Shown: positions 34,393 to 46,225 of the stretch, piece by piece | Position numbering within the stretch: the stretch's first letter is position 1 | Layout of the letters: each line of letters opens with the position of its first letter | Source: Ailurus styani | Lineage: Eukaryota; Chordata; Mammalia; Carnivora; Ailuridae | Direction: 5' to 3' | Assembly (NCBI GenBank): GCA_002007465.1 | Contig: LNAC01000727.1 | Location: 280,020 to 344,019 of the forward strand | DNA: 64,000 nucleotides | Notes under the pieces: generated by a model | Seen by the model: only the letters and a program-made list of their open reading frames with translations | Told to the model about the DNA's origin: nothing | Database searches by the model: none | Translations under genes and position numbers: made by a program

Positions 34393-34930
34393 TTTAGTGG
34401 TTCCAGGGTCACTGGGTTCTTGTCTCACGGAACCGAAGAATGAATCTCATGGACACAAAAGGATGAAGTGAAGTGAAAGCTTATTAAGTGAAAGTGAGAA
34501 CAGAAAGGAAAGTAAAAAGCTCTCTAGAATGAGAAGGGTCTTGAATGGGTCACCACTGAAGCTTTTAGTGGCAGTCTTTTATTGAGAACTGACCAGGAAT
34601 CTTGTGTCGTTGAAATTCTTGTGCCATCTTGGTGTGACCAAGGAGTATTGAGAACGTCCTTAATAGCTTACTTACTTCTTTGAGGTCTGGTCATTTTCTG
34701 TGATTATAATGTAGCTGCCAAAAAAAACCCAAAAAACAAAAAAACCCACAAAAAACTCTGTGACATTTAGGGCCAGGTGGTCTGGTTTGTTCCCTTATCT
34801 CTCATTTTGAACCTTTCAGCATTTCTCCATATTTAGTATTTCTGTGAGCCTGGTCATGGAACACCCCCCTGTGTGAGCCTAGTCAAGACAGCCAGGGACC
34901 GCCTATCTCTCTCTGTCTAAATGTTAAACC
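34393..34930 (-). mobile_element. Probable endogenous-retrovirus LTR, minus strand
   Basis: Read on the minus strand, the right end runs 'cacttaataagctttcactt' (AATAA-type poly-A signal), 'ccatgagattcattcttcgg', 'gtgagacaagaacccagtga'. This is the R/U5 order of gammaretroviral-type LTRs. The other edge is uncertain. No internal retroviral gene follows on either side, so it is a solo or truncated copy. Confidence 0.55.
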
Positions 34931-35067
34931 TTTCCTTACATAGTGTTAGATTACTTTCAGACATACAACATAGTGATTCCACAAATTTATATATTACTCT
35001 CTGTTCGGTGCAAGTGAAGCTTCCTTCAAATGGGCTGTCCTCAGTGATTTTATAAAATCAATAACCA
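34931..35067. other. Short spacer between LTR and SINE
   Basis: No feature seen. Confidence 0.4.
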
Positions 35068-35068
35068 G

Positions 35069-35268
35069 GGTGCCTGGATGGCTCAGTGGGTTAAAGCCTC
35101 TGCCTTCGGCTCAGGTCATGATCTCAAGGTCCTGGGATTGAGGCCCGCATCGGGCTCTCTGCTCAGCAGGGAGCCTGCTTCCTCCTCTCTCTTTGCCTGC
35201 CTCTCTACCTACTTGTGATCTGATCTCTCTCTGTGTCAAATAAATAAATAAAATCTTAAAAAAAAGAA
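35069..35268 (+). mobile_element. Mustelid-type SINEC, plus strand
   Basis: 'gggtgcctggatggctcagt', 'gccttcggctcaggtcatga', 'tgcctctctacctacttgtg', tail 'aaataaataaataaaatctt'. Near-consensus, so fairly young. Confidence 0.94.
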
Positions 35269-36920
35269 GAAAAGAATATGAAATAACCTTTTAACTTCTT
35301 CTCTATAATTTCTTATCATCTGACATAAGGTAGTTTCCCAAATTGGACTTTCTTTTTTTTTCTTTTTTTTACCTGTTCTTCGATTGTATAATGATGACAG
35401 AACATGTATCTGTCAGAGAAAATAAGTAGTTGGTAGTCAGTCAATTCAGGAAGTGAGGGGTTGTCGTAAATGAATATAATGGCGGCATTTCCTTGTAGGA
35501 GCATGAAGAGACATGAAGCTGATTTATAAAAACAAGTCCTACAGGCAGGTCTGTATTAAATTGTAGAGAAGTAGTTTTCATGGCAGAAACTAGGATAGTA
35601 ATTCATATTTGGGGAATCACAAGATCTGTAATTTAAAGATTGGAGACCATTGAATTCCTAGTCTCCAGAAAAAAGATAACTCCTGGGTGCTGGTGGGCTT
35701 CTGGCAACTCTCTTGTGAGTCACTCCAGAGAGACCTATCTAGGTGGAGACTGGGGGAACAGAGGTCAGTGGGTAGATTCAGTAACTGGAGTAAGAAGGGT
35801 CACAAGATAAGATAGGGTAGACCAGGGATTCTGTAAGAGAAAAGGAAGAGACGTTTTCAACCCAGCAGTTGAAGCGTATTATCACTATGTCTAAATCATT
35901 TGTTATCAGTGTTGGAGAGTGTCTGAATATTCTGTTGGCTTCGATGGCTTATGTGCTCATCATGCTGGTGAGACATTCTTGACAGCTGACTTCAATATCC
36001 TTCTACACTACAATTTGCAAAAGAGCAAGGCGTATTGTCTCACTTCAGAGAACTAAAATAACTCTATTATAAATATGCTTACTTGTATTTTGTAGGTAAA
36101 TGCCAGCTTACAGTTTTGCCTTGGATTTCAGATGATGGTTGTATACTTACGTTGGTCATCATTGCTGGTTTAATTTGTGACTCCGAGGGTCATTTATAGG
36201 ATACTGAGACATAGCTCTCTTCTTTCCTCCCAGGTTATGGTATTATATTTTGTTGTGATTCTTTTCTCAGTCATTCCTAATGTGGCTTGCCATATTATAA
36301 AGCATGTACTTATGTTCAGCAACAACTAATGTGTGTGACAGAAATGGTTCATAAAAGATAAAGATCATTCCATGATCACGATACTCCGTGAGAATCAAAT
36401 GAGTATTATGGAAAAATAATTCTGCTTGGCTCTCTTTACCAGCTGGATGAATATGGAATGTCTCATATAAGTGGATTTAAATTGTATTAGCTAAGAAAAT
36501 GGGAATTTCAGCCCAAATACTTTAAAAAAGTAATCTACCATCAAATTTATAGCATGTAAATTTTTAATGGCCCCTTAGGGGCTGTGTTTATAAGCAGTAA
36601 AGCAAATACCAAATTATTTTCTTCAAGCACACTGCAAAATTGCTGAACAAATAAAAATTTCCAGAGTGATATTATAGATATCACATTTTCATGTTATGTG
36701 AGGGTGGGTACTACATCTAACGATCCCTGATTAACCTTGATGGAAGAATGTGGTGGCTTAAAAACCAGACAAACTCCAGTGAAGACCAGAAGTCAAAGAC
36801 AAAGAGATAAGACTACCTAGAAGGAACACAGTATAAAAGAAATATATATTTTTTAAGATGAATAGAAAAAGCATTATAAGGCAATTCTGAGCTAGGTTGT
36901 AATCAGGATTAAGTATATAT
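35269..36920. other. No gene recognised
   Basis: Unique-looking. Only a 62-codon frame at 35316-35504. Confidence 0.45.
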
Positions 36921-36922
36921 AT

Positions 36923-37096
36923 AAATGGCTCAGTTGGTTGAGTGGTTGCCTTTGGCTCAGGTCATGATCCTGGAGTCCTGGGATCAAACCCTGCATCAGG
37001 CTCCCTGCTAAGTGGGGAGTTTGCTTCTCCCTCTGCTCCTCACCTGGTTTGTCCTCTATCTAACTCTTTCTCTCTCAAATAAATAAAAATTCTTTT
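36923..37096 (+). mobile_element. Diverged SINEC, plus strand
   Basis: Head lost at the 5' side ('atggctcagttggttgagtg'); then 'gctcaggtcatgatcctgga', 'atcaaaccctgcatcaggct', tail 'ctcaaataaataaaaattct'. Its tail grades into the TA/GA repeat at 37097-37140. Confidence 0.85.
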
Positions 37097-37293
37097 ATAT
37101 ATATATTCTTTATATATATAGAGAGAGAGAATATATAAATATTCTAAAGGTATTGGGTTAGAATATGTTTATTTGTATATTTCTGGTGTTTGGGAAGGAA
37201 TAAAGTACACTATTGTGTACTTTATTGGATATTTAAAATGTTTAGGTATTGAGAGAATAAATGTTTGTTTTTAGACTATGTAAAAGATGTTAT

Positions 37294-37475
37294 GGGATTG
37301 CCTAGGCAGCTCAGTGACTTAAGAATCTGACTCAGGTCATGATCCCAGTGTTCTACTCATGGGGTAATCTTCTTCTCCCTCTCCCTCTGCCCCTCCCCCT
37401 GCCTGTGCTCTCTCTCTCTCTCTCTCTCTCTCTCTAGCTCTTTCTTTCCCAAATAAATAAAAATCTTAAAAAAAG
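37294..37475 (+). mobile_element. SINEC with internal deletion, plus strand
   Basis: 'ttgcctaggcagctcagtga', 'ctgactcaggtcatgatccc', (CT)n at 37405-37435, tail 'cccaaataaataaaaatctt'. The middle of the body is missing. Confidence 0.85.
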
Positions 37476-37564
37476 AGAATGCAATGTTTATGGCTCATGC
37501 AACCAGACAGTTAGGTCAAGGGACTCACGTGCATTGATTTTGGGGACATAAGTTCTATACATTT

Positions 37565-37735
37565 ATAGTCTAAATAATAGTTAACATTTATAGAGTGCTT
37601 TCTATATCCAAGGAACTCTTTTAGTTGCTTTGGATATCTTATCATCTGTTCCTCATCCTAAACTTGTGATATAAATACTATCATTATCCCTTTTTTACAT
37701 TAAAGGAAATTGAATTTTTGAGAGGTCCTACCATA
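37565..37735 (+). repeat. MIR
   Basis: 'ttaacatttatagagtgctt', 'ccaaggaactcttttagttg', 'actatcattatccctttttt'. Confidence 0.65.
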
Positions 37736-39935
37736 CGTACAAAACAAATAGCCACTAAGTGTTAGCATCGTGGATTCACATATGCGTGGTGTTTCCTCAG
37801 GAGTCACAGGCTTGGACGGTTTAACTGGGTTCCCTCTCACAGCAGACAGACTAATGCATAAGTGAAAAAAAGTGTGCTTGTCTAAATGCTCAAATATTCT
37901 AAGAAATGATTCTGAAGCACAAAAACTCAGATGATCCTTTAGGTGGAAAAACCAAAATGGGTATCCCGAGTGTGGCATTCTGATGACCAAGCAATCCCAT
38001 TGCCTGGAGGCTGGTAGAGGTTGGCATGTCAGTTGGTTAATAGACGGGAGAGGCCAGCCTCCTCTGTACCGACTCTATACCTACCACCAGAAGGAGCTAT
38101 CTTAGTTCTAATCACACTTGGGGAAGAAGGAGTTTCTGGTAGGTAGTCCTGACTTACAAACAACCGCCACCATTCAGGAATCGAATGCCTGTTGATGGCA
38201 GGACCTCTGGGGACAGCATCAGATTTACATGGTTTCAGCAGCTTGAAAGCAATGTGCCTTCATTCTCTACCCATACTGGCAAAACTTCAAAGTTCAACAG
38301 GCAAAGATACTAATGTACCATGCACATTCATTTTGAGTTTCAAGACTGTTAGTAATTTTTTTGTTTCGCATTTCCCATGGAATTATTAATAGAGTGATGA
38401 CTGAAGCTATTACCAGGAATAGGATCTGGTGGGTTAATGGGTGACAGGTGGCTCTTTGTTTCGATAGTCATGTTTTTCTAACTTTTCAGTGGCTCTCATC
38501 ACATGCTACAGTGATTTATTGGGGTTCATCCAAAGTAGTATCTTTGCAGGTAAGGACTCTTTTAAGGAAGGTTTGCACATTTTTGCCTGTTTTACTCTGA
38601 CTCTGCACAGCAAAGATTAAATATTTAAGCAAGGCAATATATTCAATTAGTCACAGGTAAGCTAGAACACAAAATTGGTGTTTCTCCATATTGGAAAAAA
38701 CAACCATTGTTTTGTTTCTGTTTGAAATAGCCATGTCCTTTGCATACATTTTGGAATCTCAGTAATGCAGACCAAAGTCCATTCTATGCTCCTCTCACTC
38801 GCTAAGAGACGATTAATGTGTGAACATTAAGTGCCACATATCTGATAATCACATTGTATGGCAAGGGGAATGTACTCAGAACAAAGTTGTCTGAAGCACA
38901 GTACATTCAATAAATTTAAAATCTCCTACTGTATATTACATAGTTCTCATATATATTCCTCATAATAGTCCTGTGAATTAACTAATATTATTTCCATTTT
39001 TCATATAAATTAGAGTTTAATGGTATATTAAGTCATGTGTTAAAAATTATTTTAATAAAAACTTTATAAAACCAAAAAAGTGGGACTGGGTCTGTCTTCA
39101 AATATTTCATTACCCTTACCTTCTATATTTGTTAAGCCACAATATAAAGCCACAAATGCCAAAGACCAATGCATGATAGAGTTGAGGTACAGTTTTATTA
39201 CTATGCTTTTTGGCACTTAAAACCCCTCAAAAGACAGAATTAAAATGGAGGTGATAGAAGACAGTCTCAGACAAAATGCTAAGCCATGTACAAAAGGTAC
39301 AGAGTAGGAAAGTAAAAAGTAAGTCATTTTAAAATTCACAACCATGTACTTTCCCGTCGAGAATTTGAAAATGAAAAACTGAATAGAATTCCTTCTCATG
39401 ACTTCAGTAAATGAAGGCTTGCCGTACAAAGCCTTCCCCTCCACGTGTTGACAATCAATTAGTTGAGCATTTCCACATCATTCTCCCAGAATGAAGTCTG
39501 TAGCTCCAGAGGACGTGCTAAATGTGGTTTGACTGTTTGTTTTTCCTGCTTTACCTAGCGCAATAATAGACCATGAGAAATCACCCTAAAATTGTTGAAG
39601 CTAAAGCATTTTTCAAATTTGGTTTATAAGCCAGAGAAGATGAACAATCATTGACACCTCTTCACCTTGCCGTATCCTTAGGACATGGAAAGTGAAGTCC
39701 TCTGGAATCAATTTTATAGTCAAGACATTAACCTCTGTGGTCATTTGCCCGGCAGGAAGAGTAAGCTGTTAAAAACACAGAATCAGCCACTATTCACTAT
39801 TTTTATGATTACAAGTGTGATAACATCTTCCCTTTCAATTACATGACTGGTATTATTTTGCTGGTAAAGTACCAAAAGAGAGTGTACATCAAAAAATAAA
39901 TTTAGATGTTATCTATTTGCAAAAATTCCCCCAAA
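37736..39935. other. Long stretch without gene or recognised repeat
   Basis: About 2.2 kb with frames no longer than 96 codons and no transposable-element signature that I can see. Confidence 0.45.
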
Positions 39936-39940
39936 TAGGG

Positions 39941-40130
39941 ATAATACCTCATTGTCTGGAGTATAGATTTTGAATAAAACTGATTTTGACTAAAAATTAC
40001 AATATTATCTGGTCCAAAGAACTTGGGAAAACTCACGGGGTGTCGTCAACTCTACCATGGATGGGGCGGGAAGGACTGCAGTGTTCTTTCTTTTGGAAAT
40101 TCACAATATACTTAAGCATATTTTAAAATT
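39941..40130 (+). repeat. Second copy of the palindromic-repeat unit
   Basis: From 'atacctcattgtctggagta' to 'cttaagcatattttaaa' this segment matches, in inverted orientation, the sequence at about 40770-40960, including 'ggtccaaagaacttgggaaa', the 'taccatggatgggg' box and 'ctttcttttgga'. It lacks the far arm, diverging after 'ttttaaaa'. See the element at 40684-40992. Confidence 0.8.
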
Positions 40131-40611
40131 CTGAAAGGAGAAGAAAGCAAGCCTGGTTATTTTGATTAGTCCAATATTCATCACAGAAATGTGAATTTAT
40201 ATCTAACCTATTATGTGTCCCTTAAGACTAGCGTTCCAAGAGATAAACATTGGGAAGTGGGGCTTTAGTCATTTGGAGTAGAGGAATTTTACCGACTCCA
40301 TCAAAAAGCAAAATGGAGATTGATGGGAAATCTTGCAAATTCTGAAATAGACACCTGGTGAACATAGAAGAAAAGAACAACTTTGGGGAATTTCTAATCC
40401 TTTGACTTAATCCACAAACTGCATATCTACCCTTAGCAGATTAATAGCTTCCATGTATCAATGATGATTGCATCTTATCACTTTAACTCATAGACATTAG
40501 CATGACCCTATGAATCTTCCAGAAATGCCCATTATGACCCTCATATCACATCTTATCAATCGAGAGTCAGCTTACATTGTCAGCATATGGTTAACTTTCA
40601 TTTAGCTGGAA

Positions 40612-40683
40612 TTTGTGTTTGTTTGTTTCTTGGGTTTTTTTGTTTGTTTTTTGGGGTTTTTTTGTTTTGTTTGTTTTGTTTTG
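40612..40683. repeat. T/G-rich simple sequence flanking the palindrome
   Basis: Runs of TTTG and TTTTTTG. The opposite flank (40989-41012) has the complementary AAAC repeat, so the inverted repeat extends into both flanks. Confidence 0.85.
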
Positions 40684-40992
40684 TTTTGCAAATAATTATA
40701 GAGCCACAGCAAGGACAATACATCATTGTCTGGTGTATAGATTTTGACTAAGACTGATTTTGACTAAAAATTTAAAATATGCTTAAGCATATTGGGAATG
40801 TCCAAAAGAAAGAAGATTATAGTCCTCCCCACTCCCATCCATGGTGGAGTTGACAGCGACACCCCATGAGTTTTCCCAAGTTCTTTGGGCCAGGTAATAT
40901 TGTAATTTTTAGTCAAAATCAGTTTTAGTCAAAATCTATACTCCAGACAATGAGGTACTGTCCTTGCTGTGAGTCTCTAATTACTTGCAAAA
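40684..40992. repeat. Palindromic (foldback) element with about 90-bp inverted arms
   Basis: The left arm 40684-40773 and right arm 40903-40992 are imperfect reverse complements. Each contains 'cattgtctgg' and a doubled 'gattttgact' motif. The spacer begins with an exact 18-bp palindrome, aatatgcttaagcatatt (40776-40793). Structure resembles a non-autonomous DNA transposon with long terminal inverted repeats, or a local inverted duplication. I do not recognise the family. Confidence 0.75.
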
Positions 40993-41187
40993 CAAACAAA
41001 CAAACAAACACATAACAGCATGTTGCAAAAATTGCACATAGAATCCCTTGAACATCACCCAGTTTCCTTCAGTAGTGACGACTTAACTAACTGTACTACC
41101 GTGTCAAAACCAGGAAATTGAAATTAGCTCAAAACTGTCAGACTAAAACCGTATTCAGTTTTATAAATTTAAACATACACACATTTG

Positions 41188-42244
41188 TTTTTTTAATTTA
41201 ATTTTTTGTGCTTAATAGGTATACTTTTTTTCAGTGTTCCAAGATTCATTTTTTTTAATTTAATTTAATTTTGTTCAGTGATTTAAGATTCATTGTTTAT
41301 GCACCACCCCCAGTGCTCCATGCAATACGTGCCCTCCTTAATACCCACCACCAGGCTCACCCATCCCCCACCTCTCTCTCCTCCAAAACCCTCAGTTTGT
41401 TTCTCAGAGTCCACAGTCTTTCATGCTTCATCTCCCCCTCTGATTTACCCCAATTCACTTTTCCTTTCCTTCTCCTAATGTCCTCCATTTTATTCTTTAT
41501 ACTCCACAAGTAAGTGAAACCATATGATAATTGACTTTCTCTGTTTATTTCACTCAGCATAATCTCCTCCAATCCTGTCCATGTTGATAAAAAGTTGGGT
41601 ATTCATCCTTTCTGATAGCTGAATAATATTCCATTGTATATATGGACCACATCTTCTTTATGCATTTGTCTGTTGAAGGGCATCTCGGCTCTTAAACAGT
41701 TTGGCAATTACGGACATTGCTGTTATGAAAATTGGGGTACATATGACCTTCTTTTCACTACATGTGTATCTTTGGGATAAATACCCAGTAGTGCAATTGC
41801 AGGGTTATAGGATAGCTCTATTTTTAATTTTTTGAGGAATCTCCACACTGTTTTCCAAAGTGGCTGCACCAACTTGGATTCCCACCAACAGTGTAAGAGG
41901 GTTCCCCTTTCTCCACATCCTCTCCAACACTTGTTTCCTGTCCTGTTGATTTTGGCCATTCTAACTGGTATAAGGTGGTATCTCAATGTGATTTTGATTT
42001 GAATTTCCCTGATGGCTAATGATGATGAACATTTTTTCATGTGTCTGTTAGTCATTTGTATGTCTTCTTTGGAGAAGTGTCTGTTCATGTCTTCTGCCCA
42101 TTTTTTGACATGATTATCTGTTTCTAGGGTGTTGAGTTTGAGGAGCTCTTTATAGATCTTGGATTTCAGCCCTTTGTAGTGTCATTTGCGAATATCTTCT
42201 CCCATTCCGTGTGTTGCCTCTTTGTTTCATTGACTGTTTCCTTT
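41188..42244 (-). mobile_element. 5'-truncated L1, minus strand, with target-site duplication
   Basis: Plus-strand T-rich start (the poly-A), reverse 3' UTR ('cagtgctccatgcaatacgt', 'cctccttaatacccaccacc'), then reverse ORF2 with the frame 41723-42088 encoding [13 protein letters not shown] text interrupted by frameshifts. It ends at 'ttgactgtttcctt'. A near-matching 17-bp repeat, aaacatacacacatttg versus aaacacgcacacatttg, flanks it at 41171-41187 and 42245-42261. The last part of the 3' UTR is present twice (41233-41250 and 41275-41300). Confidence 0.88.
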
Positions 42245-42261
42245 AAACACGCACACATTTG

Positions 42262-42587
42262 TGTGTATGTGTTTGTATAGTTGTGTGTAATTTGGTTCCC
42301 TGTATAGACTTGTGTAACCATTGTTGCAATCAAGATGGAGAACCATTCCAACAATGGCTAACCTTTTCACTTTAGAAAAATTAAAAAGAGTAATGAATCT
42401 AAAATACGGGCTCTGTGTTGTGGCTATCATCTTTACATAATGTTCTTTAATTTATTTAAATCTGAGGTTTTAAAAGAGTGAAGCTTGTTTTTCCTAAGCA
42501 ATGGTATCAAACAGTGGTGTGACAATTGAGGTGAGGAGAGGGGTGAGGCAGGGCAGAAAGAAATAGCAAGTCAAATATCCCACCCCT
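42262..42587. other. No feature seen
   Basis: Flank of the L1 followed by unique-looking DNA. A short GTGTGT stretch lies at 42262-42290. Confidence 0.45.
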
Positions 42588-42832
42588 TGTGCACCAGGCT
42601 GTCTCAGTGGGTTAAGCCTCTGCCTTCAGCTCAGGCCATGATCTCAGGACACATGATCCCAGGGTCTTGGGATTGAGCTCTGCCCAGGCTCCTGGGATGA
42701 GCCCTATGTCCTGTTGGGCTCCCTGCACAGCAGGGAGTCTATTTCTCCTTCTGCCTCCCCACCTTGTGCTCTCTCTCTCTCTTTCTCTTTCTCAAGTAAA
42801 CAAATACAATCTTTACTTTAAAAAAAAAAATC
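42588..42832 (+). mobile_element. SINEC with internal duplication, plus strand
   Basis: 'tgcaccaggctgtctcagtg', 'aggccatgatctcaggacac' then 'atgatcccagggtcttggga'. The body is repeated and longer than normal ('aggctcctgggatgagccct'), with tail 'aagtaaacaaatacaatctt'. Confidence 0.88.
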
Positions 42833-43930
42833 ACACCCCTCTGTAATAATATCCCTTTTCCTCAAGTCACAAGCAGAGACAGTGTCATTAGAAAAGCACA
42901 GTTTGAAAGGTAGAGTAGATCTTTCCACACAATAGTGTACGTAATTTCCTTTTTTTATATATATTCTGTATTAAAGGGAAAAAACGTAGCTCACATGTAT
43001 TACATGTTTTAATATGTTTTACAGTTAACATTTCTGATTGCACAAACTGTTGTCAGAGGTCCTGAAAAACTTTGAATTAGGGGATCTGGGAATAAATTAC
43101 TATGTGGCTTGTCTCACTCACCTTTCAGGTTATCTGAACTTTTTATTGCTTTTGATCTGTTTTGTTGTAGAAAATTGATAATAATGCAAATGATTCTTGT
43201 CCATAGAGATGAAAATGATTTCTGTCCACTGTGATTGATTTTAACTCTATAGAGTGACCACTTTGCATCGATCTTTGTAAATTCATTTCAGCATTGCTGA
43301 CAGCCCACAAAACTGTGTCCCTTGAATTTTCCTTCCAGCGACTTGTATCTTTCCAAAGGCCCTTGCATTTATTAATGGGTTCAATAAGATATTTCATTTG
43401 TGTTTGTTTTTTGTTTACTTGAGAATCATGATTCTACTATTTGAAAAGTTATCTCAATACTATTACATTTTATATTGCATCCGAGTTGACACATTAGCCT
43501 TCTGTCCCTCCCTTTTCTGGTTACAAAGAAGAATCCAAACTAAGGTGGGGGCATTTAGAGCCCACCCCCAACATGGCACTATTATCATATAATATGAATA
43601 GCTCTGTAATGATGAAAGAAATCTTAGAGATCACAGATTATGAAGGACTATCTCATTTTACATGCATGGAAGACAGTACACAGAGAAGAAGGTGATGGAT
43701 ATAAGATCAAAGTCTGGTTAATAAGAGAATCAGCACTAAAACCCACATCTCAGTACACTTTTTATTTGCTCTATTTCCCTGTCCATAGTGTCCTGAAAGG
43801 AAGAGAAAATTATAAAATTTCAAAAGCCTAGTTTACTGATAGTAACCCTACATATAGCAACATTTTTCTAAGTTGGAAATTTAGTGTCTATTTAATAAAA
43901 AGATCAATATTTCTTTAAAACCTAGAGCAT
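42833..43930. other. No gene recognised
   Basis: An 84-codon minus frame (43143-43397) contains no recognisable domain. Confidence 0.45.
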
Positions 43931-44154
43931 CCAGGTGCCTGGGTGGCTCAGTGGGTTAAGCCTCTGCCTTCGGCTCAGGTCATGATCCCAGTGTCCTGGG
44001 ATGGAGGCCCACATCGGGCTCCCTGCTCAGCGGGGAGCCTGCTTCCTCCTCTCTCTCTCTCTCTCTACCTGCCTCTCAGCTTACTTGTGATCTCTCTGTC
44101 AAATAAATAAATAAAGTCTTTAAAAAAAAACATTGAAAAAAATAAAAAATAAAC
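43931..44154 (+). mobile_element. Young mustelid SINEC with 16-bp target-site duplication
   Basis: Near-consensus head and body. The 16-mer aaaacctagagcatcc occurs on both sides at 43917-43932 and 44155-44170, with a compound A-rich tail before the second copy. Confidence 0.95.
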
Positions 44155-44170
44155 AAAACCTAGAGCATCC

Positions 44171-46015
44171 AAAAGATATACCAGACCACACACACTAATG
44201 AAAAATAATAGAGTGTGCAATTTTGGTTCCAGTAAGTTAAATCTCTACAATCTCATTTTTCTTCATTATTTTTTACTTGCTTATAAGGATCTACTTTATT
44301 GCAAAGGATAAGCCTTGAAATGTAACATTACTAAGATTTAATAATCTTTAATGGGTGAATCGAATGGAAGGAGTGATGGGCAAAAGTTATCTTTCTCTAG
44401 GCAGGTGGTTGTTTGTCCAATTACAAGGAGTATCTTAGAACAGGTACAGTTTTCCTGGGAAAAGGTCACAGTCCAATAAGGGAATATTCATTATTTGACA
44501 ATCATAATTGTGTAGAGAGGGTTCAACATCACCAGAAGCTTGTGTAATCTGTGCATGAAAAATAAGATCATACAGCAGTTTGATGAGTAATTTATATATA
44601 CAGACTGGTTGGCAAAATATACAAACAATTTACAGAAGCAGACAGGTTCAGTGGCAGAAACAGGGTTCACAACAGAGTAGTAGCGATTATTATGTCCCCA
44701 GACCCAAGACTCCATGTCAGCAATGTGGTGGGGCCTGAGGAAAGCAACAGTTTGTGGCTGGCATGCATGTGACAGTCAACGTACGTGGTAATTAGAGAGC
44801 AGATGCAAACACACTCCAGGGCTGGGGCTTGGGTGAGTGAGTGGAAGCCTGGGGTGTATCCTTTAAGAAGGCAGTCCCTTGCACAACTCTGATGGTGAGT
44901 GTACCCTCAAGAAAGAGATGCCACTGAGATGCCGCAGTAAAGCAAATCAGTGGGATGAGAAGAGAGACAGCAAAGCACTAGGAAATCAGACAAGCCCTAA
45001 GGGGACAGTTAGGGGAACTCCTAGAGCAGAGGTAGGTAAGACATGGTGAGAAGTATGATTTCCTGTTGAATAACTGCATAAAATTTTTTGAACTTGAGAA
45101 ACAACTCATGTTTCCTTAATTCAGAGTGCAGTGCCTCTCAAGTTATAGTCTGCATCCCTGAACGCTACCCTGTGTGTGTTAGCATTTTATTAGATTGTTA
45201 ATTGCAACTGAATGAGTCCCCAGTCACATAAATAAGCACATTAATTTTGCTTCCCAAGAATAACATGAGCCCAAAGAACCATTCGCGCATATCAAATATG
45301 AAGGTTGTTTTTTTATCAGTGATGTCTTGTCACTCCAGACATGAGGCTCAGGTTTTCTTTCTCAAGCACTGGCGTTGCTACTGTCTCTATTTCTGGATCT
45401 GTAGTGTTGCATCAGCTCACTTTTTATTATTATGTAATCTCTTATCTTCTTGTGCCCAGATTTCAGAGTTTAATTTAAAAAAACTTGCAATTTTCCTCCT
45501 TGAACACCACACAATATTCTTCCAGGTGATTATCCCATTGCTTATGCAGTTACCTCTTACTGAGGCTCCCTTGCCATCCCCCGTAAACCCACTCTTCCCA
45601 CCAAAATAATGGAAGGAAGTTTGTCTCTTCCTCTACATGTGAACTAGCTCTTTACAGGCAAAAGTCTTCATCTTTTCTGAGTTCCCAGCATTTTTCACAA
45701 AAAAGCTGTAATGAAAAGTTGAAATTCAAAATATATTTAGTGAGCTGAATTCAGAGCAAGGAATTTATGTCATCTAATGTAGTAAGGGCATTAGAAGTGG
45801 GGAAGTTATGAATGAGCAGAGTTAGCTTGAGAGGTGAGTGTCCCTCTTCACTCTTATCTTCTTCTTAGCCAACGATAGAGCCCTGCCTTCCATTACACCC
45901 TGTTACCACTCATCTGACAGGCATCAACCAATGTTACCTGGTGCCCAGACTCAATAGAACACCAGAAGGTAGATGTGGAAAAAAGCAGTGAGCACATAAG
46001 AGGTGAAAAATCATG
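44171..46015. other. No gene recognised
   Basis: A 120-codon plus frame (45247-45609) is hydrophobic and shows no known family. I see no young transposable element in 1.8 kb. Confidence 0.45.
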
Positions 46016-46017
46016 GA

Positions 46018-46225
46018 GGAGGCAGGTGAGGAGGGAGGGAAGGAGAGACAGAGAGATGGAAATATGAGAGAGAAAGATGGAGATATGAGGGGAAGAGAGA
46101 AAGAGAAATGGAGAGTTTGAGAGAGAGATGGAGGGAGAAATATGGAGATATGAGAAAAAAAAAGAAATGGAGGTATGGGGGGAAGACAGAGAGAGAAGAA
46201 AATCAGAGGGTTGAGAGAAGAAAAG
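46018..46225. repeat. Purine-rich degenerate tandem repeat
   Basis: GA-rich stretch with recurring 'gatggagatatgag' and 'agagagatggag' motifs, imperfectly repeated every few tens of bases. Confidence 0.75.

Noticed and set aside
45247..45609. 120-codon plus-strand frame
   Set aside because: No domain, no splice or promoter context, no family likeness; length is within chance for 64 kb.
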